A stretch of 64,000 nucleotides of DNA from the NCBI RefSeq assembly GCF_030704535.1, contig NC_081810.1, forward strand, positions 8,690,501 to 8,754,500. The letters run 5' to 3'. Numbering within the stretch: position 1 is the first letter of the stretch; the number at the start of each line of letters is the position of its first letter. Below are positions 51,701 through 59,977 of this stretch, in pieces. Source of the DNA: Vitis vinifera (Eukaryota > Streptophyta > Magnoliopsida > Vitales > Vitaceae). The position numbers and the translations under genes were made by a program. Below the pieces are notes generated by a model. It searched no databases. It was not told the origin of the DNA and saw only the letters and a list, made by a program, of their open reading frames with translations.

Positions 51701-54700
51701 AGAATCAGAAAGATTTCGGCGAAAAGTGAAATTCCAAGAGAAAGGGCGGGTAGAACCAAGAATTGATGAAATAGGAGCATTTTTATCCGTGACTACTCTA
51801 AGTAATCTTGGATATTGGACACCCAAAGGTTGTTCCCCCCACCACAGGTCATCCCAGAACCGAATTCTATCCCCATTACCTACCACAAACCGAGTAAACT
51901 TGGAAAACTCTTGGTAGACTAGTGCAATAGCCTTCCAAGGACAACGATGAGACCATCTAACTATGTTGTTGACATCCCAACCATTGGAATGTGATCCATA
52001 AATGCTTAAAATCACCTGATGCCATAGAGCAGAACCCTCTCTAGGATATCTCCACAACCACTTCCCTAAAAGAGCGACATTCCTTATAGATATCTTTCCA
52101 AAACCCAATCCCCCTCTCGATTTCGGCTTACACACCACGTCCCAATTAACCAAATGGTCTCTTTTGCCTTCCCTTACGCCTGACCATAAAAAATCTCTTT
52201 GCATTCTCTCGATTTTTGCTGCCACAGAGGCGGGAATTTTAAACAAGGAGAGAAAATAACAAGGCATATGGGTGAGACAAGATTGAATGAGAGTAATTCT
52301 GCCTCCAAAAGATAAATATGCCTTCTGCCACCCATCTAATCTCCTTGATATCCTCTCAATCACAGGGTCCCAAAAGCCACTCGTCTTAGGATTCCCTCCC
52401 AGAGGAAGACCGAGGTAAAGTATAGGCCACCCAGAAGCCTTGCAGTCAAGCATCTCGGCCAACCTAGAAAGGTGATTCTGCTCAAGATTAATACCATAGA
52501 TATTGCTTTTGTCAAGATTAACTTTCAAACCGGAAATATGCCCAAACACTAGCAGGACATTCTTAAGGGTCATCATATCCTCCTCCCGAGAGCTGGAAAA
52601 GAAAATGGTATCATCTGCAAATTGTAAGTGGGAAACCCTTGTTCTATTCCTACCCACCTTGAAACCCTCCAAGACATTTCTCTCCTCAGCTTTCAATAAC
52701 ATCCTACTCAACACATCTGCCACTATGGTGAACAAGAACGGTGATAAAGGGTCTCCTTGTCTTAAACCTCTAGATGCCTTAACCCACCCTTTCGCATTAC
52801 CGTTTACTAGGACTGCAAAAGAAACCGAGGACAAGCAACCTCTCATCCATTTCCTCCATCTAATACCAAACCCTTTCATCTCCATCACATGATCCAAGAA
52901 ATCCCAACTCACATGATCATACGCCTTTTCAAAGTCAATTTTGAACACAACTCCTTCCTCCCCCGATCTTCTTTTCTCATCCACTATCTCATTGGCTATG
53001 AGAACTGCATCCAAAATTTGTCTCCCTTGTACGAAGGCTCCTTGAGTAGAGTGTATGGTCTCATGAAGTACCTCTCTTATACGCCCTGCTAACACTTTGG
53101 CTATTATCTTGTAAAGACTAGTGATCAAGCTAATAGGTCTGAAGTCTGAGATTCTCCTAGACATGCTTTTTTTAGGTAACAGAACTATAAAGGAAGCATT
53201 GGTGCTTTGATTAATAATTCCGCTCCTATGAAATTCTGTAAACACTTTCACTAAATCCTCCTTTATCACTTCCCAACAATCTTGAAACACTGCAATGGTA
53301 AAGCCATCCGGCCCCGGAGCCTTATCCCTGTCCATCTGAAATATAGCCTTACAAATCTCTTCTTCAGTAAAGGGGGATTCCAACCTAACCGCACTCTCAC
53401 CAGATATAGGGGACCAATCTAAGCCTTCCACTCTCCAAGATTCTCCAGAAGGACTCGTGTAGAGCTTTTCGAAATACCTTAAAATCTCCTCTTTTATGCT
53501 CTCTGAATTATTCATCATTTGGCCATTTTCATTTTCCAACTCCTTAATGAATTTCCTATTTCTCCTGCCATTGGCCACCTTATGAAAAAATTTTGAATTA
53601 CAATCCCCTTCTTTTACCCATTTCACCCTAGCTTTTTGTCTCCAGTGTATTTCTTCCCTCAAAATCAACTCCTCTAACTCCCCTTTTTTTATAGCTCTTT
53701 GGGCTAAAAGTTCATGGGATAGGCCCCCTTCTTGCTCCAATGAATCAAAGTTAACTAAAGCAGATAATATATCTTCTTTCCTTTTACTTAGCTCTCCAAA
53801 AGAAGCCTTATTCCACACTTTCAATTTGGCTTTAACGAACTGTAATTTCCTCATGAACTTGTGCCCTTCCCACCCATTTCCTTGAAACTCCCTCCACCAT
53901 CTTCCAAAATTCTCCTTAAAACTAGGATGTTGCAACCACATATTTTCAAACCTGAACGGCGTTGGACCCCACTTGAACGGATTAGTTTCCAAGACAATCG
54001 GCCAATGATCCGATGTCCATCTTGGTAGTACTCCTTGAATACTTTGAGGGAATGTTTGTTCCCACTCATTTGAGTACAGGAAACGATCTAATCTCTTGCA
54101 AACTGGATTCACTTGCATGTTTGACCAAGTAAATGATGCACTCCTTAAAGGTAAATCTATCAGTTCGCAATCACTTATGAAATCATCAAAGTCCTTCATG
54201 CTTGGGGTTAATCTAGAACCGCCCAATTTTTCTGAACTTCTCCTTATGACATTAAAGTCACCTCCCACACACCAGCGCGGAGAAGCCAGCCCAGCAATGT
54301 CTGAAAGCTCCACCCACAAATCCTTCCTGAGAGCTGAGTTGTTTGGGCCATAAACTGCAGATAGCCACAGAGATTCGCAACCGTTCAATGTAAACTTGAT
54401 TGAGACCGAAAAAGAACCTAACATTACCTCCTCCCTGCTCAATTTTTTAGTATCCCATATGATCAAAATTCCACCCGAAGCCCCACATGCCGGAAGGGCT
54501 GCCCAATCCTTATTTCTGGCTGTCCAAACACTACCCACAAATCTTCTATCACACTCTTCCTTTTTTGTTTCCTGAAACATCACTACATCTGGCTTTTCTG
54601 ATCTCAAAAAATCCTTGACCACCCTTCTCTTTTTCTTTGAACCCAAACCCCTGGTATTCCAACTGATTATCTTCATGTGAAACTTTGTGACCCTAATCTC

Positions 54701-57700
54701 CGAACCAAAACCAGATAGTCTCACAATCCTGTGGAGCATCTGCTCTTCCTCCTTGAATATACCTTGATATCCAGAGTTTTTAAAACCTCACGAACTTTTG
54801 CCATTTTCCTAGGAGACAGTCCTTCTATTTGGAACTCGCCCGAAGGAGAGCCCGCAATACCTCCCAAGTGGACTGTAGCCTTACTGGACTCCTTGCAAGG
54901 CAATCTTAAATTAGCTGAGAGAGAATTGGCACTCTCAGACATCTGGTAAGGATCAGCAGGCTGTATCACCTCCGTTTCCATTTCTAAACTAGGAATATCA
55001 ACCGGAAAAGGATCAGCAGGCTGTATCACCTATTTGCCAAAGCCCAACCCGTCTTTTGTAAACAGTCCAAGGTTAGAACTCTTCCCCAAGAAGCCTCCCA
55101 CGTGAAGAAGCTTATCTTGGGCTGCACATAAGAATTCCAAATAATCTTCGAAGGGAAGAAATAGACACCGGCTGCAAAGCCCTATACAACGATTTTACCC
55201 AAAAAGCCCCACCCTTTGAATCCATCCACCTCACCCTAACCATCTTCCCATCCAAGCAACAAAGCAGTCTTCCCACTTCTTCCATCTCCCAATCATTAAA
55301 AGGCCTATTGAAACGAGGAGTCCAATTTCCCCCCCTTTCCCTCTCGGCTGTCCAAACTTCATTTACCCAAGCCTCTTTTGAAGTTGCTAGAGCAAATAAT
55401 GAAGGGAAAGCCTAACAAAAAGGGGTGGTTCCACACCACTTATCTTTCCAAAAACTCACATTCTTCCCATCCCCCACCACAAAACCAAAAAGAGGGGTTA
55501 CTAGCTGTCCCATCTTACTTATAGCTTTCCATAACCCAACTCCATAGGCCTCCCTAGCCTCATAAGATCTCCAACCCCCTCTTTCCTCCCCATATTTCCT
55601 TCTAATCACTTGGTTCCAAAGGACCTTTTTTTCGTTTGCAAAACGCCGAACCCACTTGCCAAGGAGAGCCCTATTGAAAGAACCAAGACTCTTAACCCCC
55701 AACCCTCCTTTACTTTTGTCTACACACACAATCGGCCACCTTACTAAGTGCGGTTTTTGCTCAAGAGCCCCACCACCCCATAGAAAGTCCCTTTGAATCT
55801 GTTCTAGTCTCATCCTAACCACCCTTGGCAGCTGGAAAAGAGACATAAAATAGATCGATAAATTGGATAAGGTACTTCGAATTAAGGTAATCCTCCCCCC
55901 TTTTGAGATATACTGCCGTTTCCACATAGCCAATCTCTTTCAGATTCTTTCTTCTATTCCATCACATGCACCAACAGATTTAAAAGGAGCACCCAAAGGC
56001 ATTCCTAGGTAGGTGGAGGGCAAATTTCCCACTTTATAACTGAACTCATCAACCAACTCTTCCACATTCTCAACTCTACCAATTGGAATCAATTCACTTT
56101 TTTCCAAATTCACTCTTAACCCTGACATTGCCTCAAACCACATTAATAGCCAGTACAAATATGTCAACTGCTCCTCTTTAGCCTCACAGAAAATCAGTGT
56201 GTCATCAGCAAACAATAAATGGGAGATCTGGACCCCTTCACCCCTTCTTCCCCGAACCGAACACGGTGTCAAATAACCTCCAGCAACTGCTCTTTTCAAC
56301 AAACAACTAAAAACCTCCATGACTACTACGAATAAATAAGGCGAGAGAGGGTCTCCTTGCCTTAAACCCTTTGAGCTCTGGAAAAAACTAGCAGGGCTTC
56401 CATTCACCAAGACTGAAAATCTAACAATGGATAAACACTACTTTATCCAACTACACCACCCTTCCCCAAACCCCATCTTTTCCAATACCGCTAAAAGAAA
56501 TGACCAGTCCACATCATCATAGGCTTTCTCAATGTCTAATTTGCAAAGAATTGCCCCTCTATTACTTTTCAAAATGGAATCTATTGCCTCATTAGCGATT
56601 AACACTGCATCCATAATCTGCTACCCCTCCACAAAAGCATTTTGAGACGTTGAGATCACCTTGGCTAACATTCCTTTCATATTGTTAGTCAACACCTTAG
56701 CTAACCACTTGTACAGCCCTCCCACCAAGCTAATTGGCCTAAAATCCTTCAAGTCCTCAGCCCCCCCTTTCTTAGGAATCAACACTAAAAAGGTTGCATT
56801 CAGACTTCTAACAATCTCCCAGCCTCATGGAACTGTCTGAAAAAATTCATAACCTCCTCCTTCACAAAATCCCAAGAAAACTGCTAGAATGCCATTGAGA
56901 AACTGTTAGGGCCTGGTGCTTTCTCTTCGCAACAGCCTGACAGTGCTCCAAAAACCTCCTCCTCCGAGAAAGGCTTCTCCAACCCCTCCACATCAACCTC
57001 TTCCAGCCTCTCAAAATTTAAACCATCTATACCGGGCTTCCAATCACCAGGATCAACCAACATACCTTGGAAAGCTCTGCTCACCTCCTCTTTGATTTCA
57101 CTTTCCTCAATCAACCACCTCCCATTCACTTTTACTCTGGTCAGCTGATTCTTTCTTCTATGAGCATTAGTCATCTGATGAAAAAATAGTGTTTCTATCC
57201 CCCTCCTTCAACCAAATTTCCCTAGACTTCTGCCTCCATGACACTTCTTCTAAAAGAACCCATTTCTTATACATCTCTCTTGCCTCCTTCCTAGCCTCCT
57301 CTTCTTCCAACGACAAAGAGTGAAACCCCTCTTCCTTATCCCAATAATCCATTAAATTTCATACATCCTGCTTCTTAGACTCAATCTGACCAAAAACGTC
57401 TTTATTCCAACTTCTCAAAATCGGTTTTAAAGCCTTCAATTTTTCAGTCAGAATGTAGCTCGCTGACCCACTAACTTGAATCCCCTCCCACCACTTTCTC
57501 AACACTTCTTTAAACCCCACATATTCTCAAATCTAAAGGGCGTGGACCCTCTCCTCATCCCTTCCCCATCAAAAAGAATCGGAGAGTGATCAGAAACTGG
57601 CCTAGCCAATACAACTTGTATGGCCCCCTGTAAATGAACTTCCCAATCCTCATAAATGAGGAACTGATCAATTCTTGACTTTAACCGATTATTAAGACCT

Positions 57701-59163
57701 CCACTCCACGTGAACAACCCCCCTTGAAGAGGCAAGTCCCTTAGCTCTAATTCCTCAACCACCTCTGAGAATCTCCTCATCGTCGGGGACATACAACCTC
57801 CTCTACTCCGCTCAGAAGGGAATCTCATCATGTTGAAGTCTCCTGCTACACACCACAGCTCATTCGACAAACCTCTAATGGCCCCCAGCTCACTCAAAAA
57901 ATCTTCTCTCTCCACTTTCACAGTGGGCCCATACACTCCTGAAAAAATCTAGCAGAATCCATCTTCACAATTCTTAAAGCGACAGGAAACTACAACCCCA
58001 ACCCCCCGCCGCCCCCCTTGAATTTAAGGCCCCCCACTCCAAATATCTTCCTACCCCGAGGCTTCTTACAATTCCATTAGTCATCTCCTGAGTTTTTGTT
58101 TCTTAGAGACACACTAAGTCCACCTTCTGTGTTTTAATCATATTCTTTATCAATTTTCTCTTGTCTCTGTCATTTACTCCCCTTACATTCCACAAAAGGA
58201 TTCTAAGCCACATCTAACACACTCCTGATGACCCTGATCTCCTTTTGATCCATTGTAACAATAATAATAGTAAAGGTACAAAATGAAGCAGGAAAGATCA
58301 AGTATGAGAAGAAGCAGGAAAGCAAAATGAAGAAAGAAGTCAGACCTTCTAAACTTTACAAACATCAAATCTAATCTTCCTTTTTCCTTACTATCTATGC
58401 ATTTTTCAATTGAATGATGCTACTTTTTGGTCAAGGAATGGAATAATACAACACATCAAGTGAACCAAGTCCATAGCTTTGGCAAAACCTACCACAATAT
58501 TTTTTTTTGAGCCTGTAACCAAATAAATTTATGTGGATAAATCAACAGTCACAACAAGTTTGGTAGAGTCACAAAAACTGGTCTCAACCAGGATTGCTGG
58601 AAAGAAATACAGTACTAATGTACTATACTGGTAAATGCTAGAACAAGTAAAACAAACCACTATTGCAGTCAATAACAACAGATGAAGCAAGCAGTCAGTC
58701 ATTTTACATACTTCTCCTGCAATTTTAGAATTGATGGATTAGATACTTAAACTCATCTACTGAAGAGAAGCATTGACCCAGAACCTAGGATTTCTAAATG
58801 GTGTTTCCGGCAATTTTGCATAGGCACCAAATGTAAAGTAAGTACATTTGGTCCCCAAGAATCCTCATATAATTTATTCAAGGAAAGCAATCCCATTACT
58901 GAATGTATTTTTCAAGATGAAGAGGAAGCAGAACATTAAATAAACTTACAAAAAAGAAGACAAGGAGTACAAGAAAAAAAGGAAGCTGTACAAAAACTAT
59001 GAAAAATACACCACCTTTTCCAAGCCAGAGTCAGTGAGGTGTATAGACATGCTAAATATATAGGCTATAGACGATTGTTGCATTCCTTCATTCCCAACAC
59101 CAGCAGATATAGAAGTGACCCATCCTCTAGCTTTTAGAAAGAAATGCAAGCTTCCTCTGCCCT
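27718..59163 (-). CDS. Insulin-degrading-enzyme-like M16A zinc metalloprotease, C-terminal two thirds
   Basis: Eleven exons, in transcript order: 59015-59163, 49580-49736, 46447-46599, 44598-44977, 44049-44198, 38328-38510, 30551-30754, 30326-30435, 29511-29664, 28735-28856, 27718-27961. All have GT/AG borders and compatible phases: 2,006 nt, 667 codons and a stop, no premature stop. They match plant IDE-like proteins: [101 protein letters not shown]. The active-site-completing Arg and Tyr are present in [16 protein letters not shown]-terminus: [15 protein letters not shown] to SSKFYPSIC. Plant IDE-like enzymes are about 970 residues and degrade peptides inside a closed chamber; some are peroxisomal. 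The N-terminal ~300 residues with HxxEH lie beyond 64,000. Introns hold most of this window's transposons. Confidence 0.93.
30010..30303. repeat. Diverged two-copy tandem duplication in a protease intron
   Basis: Copies at about 30,010-30,167 and 30,177-30,303. Both run from GTT(T)GAGGTTGATC-like sequence through a C-rich block to a segment ending GAGTCCAATG. Copy 1 carries a 23-nt poly(A) at 30,065-30,087 that copy 2 lacks. Confidence 0.6.
31563..31979 (+). mobile_element. 5'-truncated LINE insertion with poly(A) and 9-bp target duplication
   Basis: Plus-strand frames give [18 protein letters not shown] and [13 protein letters not shown], the C-terminal zf-RVT-like region of plant L1 ORF2. 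A 3' UTR and an A-rich tail follow (31,954-31,976). AGAAACATG flanks the insertion perfectly (31,554-31,562 and 31,980-31,988). It is a dead-on-arrival copy in a protease intron, opposite in orientation to the gene. Confidence 0.88.
32436..34440 (-). mobile_element. Degenerate LINE fragment carrying a later insertion
   Basis: Minus-strand L1-like sequence whose 3' end is at the left (ATTTT-rich tail, then TTTTGATAGGG, near 32,436-32,462). It aligns by eye with the same ORF2 C-terminal region as LINE-2 and LINE-3: 'cttgcccacaaaggagcc' near 33,377 versus 'cttacccacaaaagagcc' near 50,695. No long frame survives. It is interrupted at 32,691-33,362 by another insertion. The 5' (right) border near 34,440 is approximate. 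Confidence 0.75.
32691..33362. mobile_element. About 0.66-kb non-LINE insertion (solo-LTR or TRIM candidate) inside the LINE relic
   Basis: A block unlike the LINE starts TGTCACGGACTTAGTCG near 32,691 and ends near 33,354-33,362, after which the LINE resumes. GCCTTTTG occurs at both borders (32,685-32,692 and about 33,354-33,361), consistent with a target duplication. There is no coding capacity. The 5' TG fits an LTR, but I do not see a matching CA end. The class is therefore uncertain. Confidence 0.45.
34441..37649. other. Protease intron sequence, nothing recognised
   Basis: About 3.2 kb of intron with no gene or element I can name. It includes a (TC)n microsatellite at 35,592-35,613. Open frames at 34,796-35,391 are unlike known families and may be relics of an unidentified repeat. 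Confidence 0.45.
37650..37825 (+). mobile_element. Degenerate Au-like SINE
   Basis: About 176 bp flanked by AAAAGCCT direct repeats (37,642-37,649 and 37,826-37,833). The head has a tRNA-type A-box (TTGGTGCAATGGTAA, 37,668-37,682) and B-box (GTTTCAAGTCT, 37,713-37,723), spaced as in pol III promoters. The body resembles the Au SINE family (GTGCACAACTCACC ... CGAGCACTGG), with several mismatches. Non-autonomous; it would have moved with LINE machinery (known for SINEs). Confidence 0.6.
38930..39094 (+). repeat. Copia-2 5' LTR
   Basis: Starts TGTTGAATATAATG and ends TCTTTCAACA, giving TG...CA ends. Contains a (CT)n run near the 3' end. Confidence 0.96.
39095..39106 (+). other. Copia-2 primer-binding site
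   Basis: TGGTATCAGAGC, an exact match to the canonical initiator tRNA-Met primer site, directly abutting the 5' LTR. Confidence 0.95.
39732..43801 (+). pseudogene. Copia-2 gag-pol polyprotein, inactivated
   Basis: Starts at ATG 39,732 after a 637-nt GC-rich leader and ends with TGA 43,799-43,801. Gag ends in a CCHC-like knuckle whose second Cys is Tyr ([14 protein letters not shown], near 40,447). The protease motif reads LDFGASDH (near 40,720), where Copia proteases have Asp-Ser-Gly. Integrase ([21 protein letters not shown]), reverse transcriptase ([11 protein letters not shown], near 42,850) and RNase H ([17 protein letters not shown]) follow. Internal stops: TAA 39,858, TGA 40,059, TAG 40,963, 41,380, 42,431 and 42,662. 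The frame changes near 40,920 and 41,630. The last third (42,680-43,801, 373 codons) is intact. Confidence 0.94.
43809..43971 (+). repeat. Copia-2 3' LTR
   Basis: Nearly identical to 38,930-39,094. Differences seen: TA→AC... (GTGTGTAATC versus GTGTACAATC), CCTAACC versus CCTAGCC, AAGG versus AAGA, and a missing GA. Confidence 0.96.
44978..46446. other. Protease intron, nothing recognised
   Basis: About 1.5 kb of AT-rich intron between exons 46447-46599 and 44598-44977. No open frame or repeat family recognised. Confidence 0.5.
47111..47270. repeat. Direct duplication in intron, 120-bp period
   Basis: TAGGAGCCTCAAGAACATTA at 47,111-47,130 recurs as TAGGAACCTCAAGAACATTA at 47,231-47,250, each followed by related AT-rich sequence. 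A neighbouring block AAATTAGTTAGGCAAGCTA (47,153-47,171) recurs with one mismatch at 49,127-49,145, right of the LINE relic. Confidence 0.65.
47471..48890. mobile_element. 1.42-kb PIF/Harbinger-like TIR element (non-autonomous)
   Basis: The left end starts GGCTATGCTTGGTACGTGGG and the right end, reverse-complemented, GGCCATGTTTGGTACATGGG. About 34 of 38 positions match across the inverted repeats by eye. Flanking trinucleotides are TTA (47,468-47,470) and TCA (48,891-48,893), close to the TTA/TAA duplication of PIF/Harbinger. The interior is AT-rich with no transposase frame. A block rich in ATATCG-type words (47,575-47,640) and a tRNA-like segment suggest an older nested repeat. It sits inside a LINE relic in a protease intron. 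Confidence 0.72.
48177..48243 (+). other. tRNA-like segment with A- and B-box (SINE head candidate)
   Basis: TTTGCTCGGATGG (about 48,176-48,188) resembles an A-box. GGTTCAAATCC (48,222-48,232) is a perfect B-box match, 33 bp away. Between them is a perfect 9-bp hairpin (CCTCAAACC, TTTT loop, GGTTTGAGG, 48,202-48,223). It does not fold into a standard cloverleaf with a normal anticodon arm, so I read it as tRNA-derived rather than a functional tRNA. Confidence 0.4.
49737..50348. other. Protease intron with a short LINE tail stub
   Basis: No gene. Positions 50,304-50,340 (T-run, then ATCAGAAACG...AATATGTTATATTAA) resemble the extreme 3' end of the neighbouring minus-strand LINEs and may be a severely truncated copy. 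Confidence 0.35.
51017..54739 (-). CDS. LINE ORF2: endonuclease and reverse transcriptase, intact
   Basis: 1,240 codons from ATG 54,739 with no stop. The APE-type endonuclease (residues about 22-250) has SWNTRGLGS (N28), FQETKKE (E57), GDFNVIR (160-166) and SDHWPI (243-248), all expected catalytic blocks. The reverse transcriptase has [20 protein letters not shown] (531-550), KIDFEKAYD (D602), [11 protein letters not shown] (657-667) and FADD (707-710). A C-terminal zf-RVT begins at C1113 ([18 protein letters not shown]) and is followed by [16 protein letters not shown]2 of plant L1 elements nicks target DNA and copies its RNA there (target-primed reverse transcription). It overlaps the ORF1 end by 19 nt. 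Intactness suggests a young copy; expression would need an outside promoter such as protease-gene transcription. Confidence 0.95.
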   Translation of the reverse strand: MLHRIVRLSGFGSEIRVTKFHMKIISWNTRGLGSKKKRRVVKDFLRSEKPDVVMFQETKKEECDRRFVGSVWTARNKDWAALPACGASGGILIIWDTKKLSREEVMLGSFSVSIKFTLNGCESLWLSAVYGPNNSALRKDLWVELSDIAGLASPRWCVGGDFNVIRRSSEKLGGSRLTPSMKDFDDFISDCELIDLPLRSASFTWSNMQVNPVCKRLDRFLYSNEWEQTFPQSIQGVLPRWTSDHWPIVLETNPFKWGPTPFRFENMWLQHPSFKENFGRWWREFQGNGWEGHKFMRKLQFVKAKLKVWNKASFGELSKRKEDILSALVNFDSLEQEGGLSHELLAQRAIKKGELEELILREEIHWRQKARVKWVKEGDCNSKFFHKVANGRRNRKFIKELENENGQMMNNSESIKEEILRYFEKLYTSPSGESWRVEGLDWSPISGESAVRLESPFTEEEICKAIFQMDRDKAPGPDGFTIAVFQDCWEVIKEDLVKVFTEFHRSGIINQSTNASFIVLLPKKSMSRRISDFRPISLITSLYKIIAKVLAGRIREVLHETIHSTQGAFVQGRQILDAVLIANEIVDEKRRSGEEGVVFKIDFEKAYDHVSWDFLDHVMEMKGFGIRWRKWMRGCLSSVSFAVLVNGNAKGWVKASRGLRQGDPLSPFLFTIVADVLSRMLLKAEERNVLEGFKVGRNRTRVSHLQFADDTIFFSSSREEDMMTLKNVLLVFGHISGLKVNLDKSNIYGINLEQNHLSRLAEMLDCKASGWPILYLGLPLGGNPKTSGFWDPVIERISRRLDGWQKAYLSFGGRITLIQSCLTHMPCYFLSLFKIPASVAAKIERMQRDFLWSGVREGKRDHLVNWDVVCKPKSRGGLGFGKISIRNVALLGKWLWRYPREGSALWHQVILSIYGSHSNGWDVNNIVRWSHRCPWKAIALVYQEFSKFTRFVVGNGDRIRFWDDLWWGEQPLGVQYPRLLRVVTDKNAPISSILGSTRPFSWNFTFRRNLSDSEIEDLEGLMQSFDRLHISSSVPDKRSWSLSPSGLFTVKSFFLALSQYSVSPPIFPTKFVWNAQVPFKVKSFVWLVAHKKVNTNDLLQLRRPYKALSPDICKLCMKHGETVDHLFLHCSLTIGLWHRLFQSAKMDWVSPRSISDMLASNFNGFGFSKRGIVLWQNACIALMWVVWRERNARIFEDKARNSEYLWDSICFLTSFWAFCSKVFKGIPLNMLQLDWLAACN
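54721..55031 (-). pseudogene. LINE-1 ORF1, C-terminal fragment
   Basis: About 103 codons open in the frame that ends at TGA 54,723-54,721, 19 nt into ORF2. The fragment contains a repeated VIQPADP motif (from the 60-bp tandem repeat at its 5' end) and a charged C-terminus. There is no ATG at its border and no zinc knuckle in the remaining piece. Assignment as ORF1 rests on position just upstream of ORF2. Confidence 0.6.
54948..55031. repeat. 24-bp repeat with 60-bp period at the LINE-1 5' border
   Basis: AAGGATCAGCAGGCTGTATC plus ACCT occurs at 54,948-54,971 and again at 55,008-55,031. The second copy ends exactly where LINE-1 joins LINE-2. Confidence 0.9.
55032..58240 (-). pseudogene. LINE-2 ORF2, degenerate endonuclease/reverse transcriptase
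   Basis: Read leftward: endonuclease pieces near 58,000 and 57,499-57,936 ([17 protein letters not shown]); linker 57,167-57,352; 56,884-57,174 (EKAPGPNSF); reverse transcriptase palm 55,940-56,410 ([24 protein letters not shown]); and thumb/connection 55,412-55,933 ([18 protein letters not shown]). Frames are separated by stops and shifts, so it is inactive. The zf-RVT end continues left of LINE-1 at 50,650-50,864 ([15 protein letters not shown]). Confidence 0.88.
58269..59014. other. Protease intron, nothing recognised
   Basis: About 750 bp of intron next to exon 59015-59163. Its boundaries are set by the LINE-2 target duplication and the exon donor. No further element seen. Confidence 0.5.
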
Positions 59164-59485
59164 CTGAAAAAATAGTGATTTTCTGCTCAGGCTTAAAAAG
59201 ACTGGAAACATATGATCAGCTAAATGAATTAATGCAATTTGAGCAGGGCAGGAAAATCTTCTGAAAAAATTGATTAGACCAATCTGAAGTCTAAAAAGAA
59301 TTAAAAGAATAAAGTCAAAGCACGAAATTTGTAACAGTATGTGCCAGGAGAAAATCAATTTCAGAGGTACCATTATGTATGGGCCTAAAAAATTAGTGAA
59401 GAGATACTTTAAGATTCTATGGCCTTTCCTCTCCATATACGTCACATGTGCATGAGTAGGCCCTGTTTATATTTAATAATTTTTT

Positions 59486-59977
59486 GCTCATAGAAAAGGG
59501 TACCAATCGGTTGGCTTGTTGAAAGAAGCAATATCTTTAGTCTGAAATGAGTGTTTCCAGAGATAGTGAAAAATCTACTCCTCGAATGGAAGGCTAAGGG
59601 ATTGGATAAGAAGAGACGTTATATTTGGGGAATAGTTCCCCTATGTCTGTTCTAGTGCATGTAGAAAGAGTGTAACTGCCAAATTTTTAAGGGTGAATGG
59701 CTCTTAGATCAAAGGTTAAAGGAGAACTTCACTAGAGCCCTCTTGAAGTAGTCAAATGTTTCTTTAGAATTGGGAAAACTTCTCAATGTTTGACTTTTTA
59801 GATAGTCTTAGTTACAAGTGGATTGGGTTTTGTGGCTGTTTTTTGTAGATACATGTTGCCTTTCTTTGGTTTTTTTGCATAAACCACCTGTATACATAGG
59901 GTGTGCCCCTTTTTCTTGGCACTTTTTTAATGGAATGCTCTGTTTGCTTATAACAAAAAAAAAAAAAAAAAAAAAGG
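59486..59977 (+). mobile_element. 5'-truncated LINE fragment with poly(A)
   Basis: Plus-strand sequence encodes a decayed IWGIVPLCLF ... MWKECNCQIFKGE-like block of the L1 ORF2 C-terminus. A 3' UTR and a 21-nt poly(A) ending at 59,977 follow. AATTTTTT-like sequence on both sides may be the target duplication, but it is low-complexity. It is opposite in orientation to the protease. Confidence 0.65.

Larger units (their letters stand above)
50865..55031 (-). mobile_element. LINE-1: 5'-truncated L1-type LINE with intact ORF2
   Basis: A 20-nt T-run at 50,865-50,884 is the poly(A) tail, followed by a short 3' UTR, an intact ORF2 and the last ~100 codons of ORF1. The right border is near 55,027-55,031, where LINE-2 sequence resumes. 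CACC(T) occurs at both borders (50,861-50,865 and 55,027-55,031), possibly a short target duplication. It is nested in LINE-2. Intact ORF2 and tail suggest a recent insertion, but the 5' part with promoter and most of ORF1 is missing. Confidence 0.88.
50349..58259 (-). mobile_element. LINE-2: older L1-type LINE, interrupted by LINE-1
   Basis: Flanked by AATAATAAT on both sides (50,340-50,348 and 58,260-58,268), which defines the insertion. The T-run starting at 50,349 is its poly(A) tail on the minus strand. Own sequence is 50,349-50,864 plus 55,032-58,259, about 3.7 kb. It encodes an L1-like endonuclease and reverse transcriptase in several frames. It lies in the protease intron between exons 59015-59163 and 49580-49736, in the same orientation as the gene. 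Confidence 0.85.

Noticed and set aside
51531..51917. Antisense open frame of 128 codons in LINE-1
   Set aside because: Opposite strand of the intact ORF2; no similarity.
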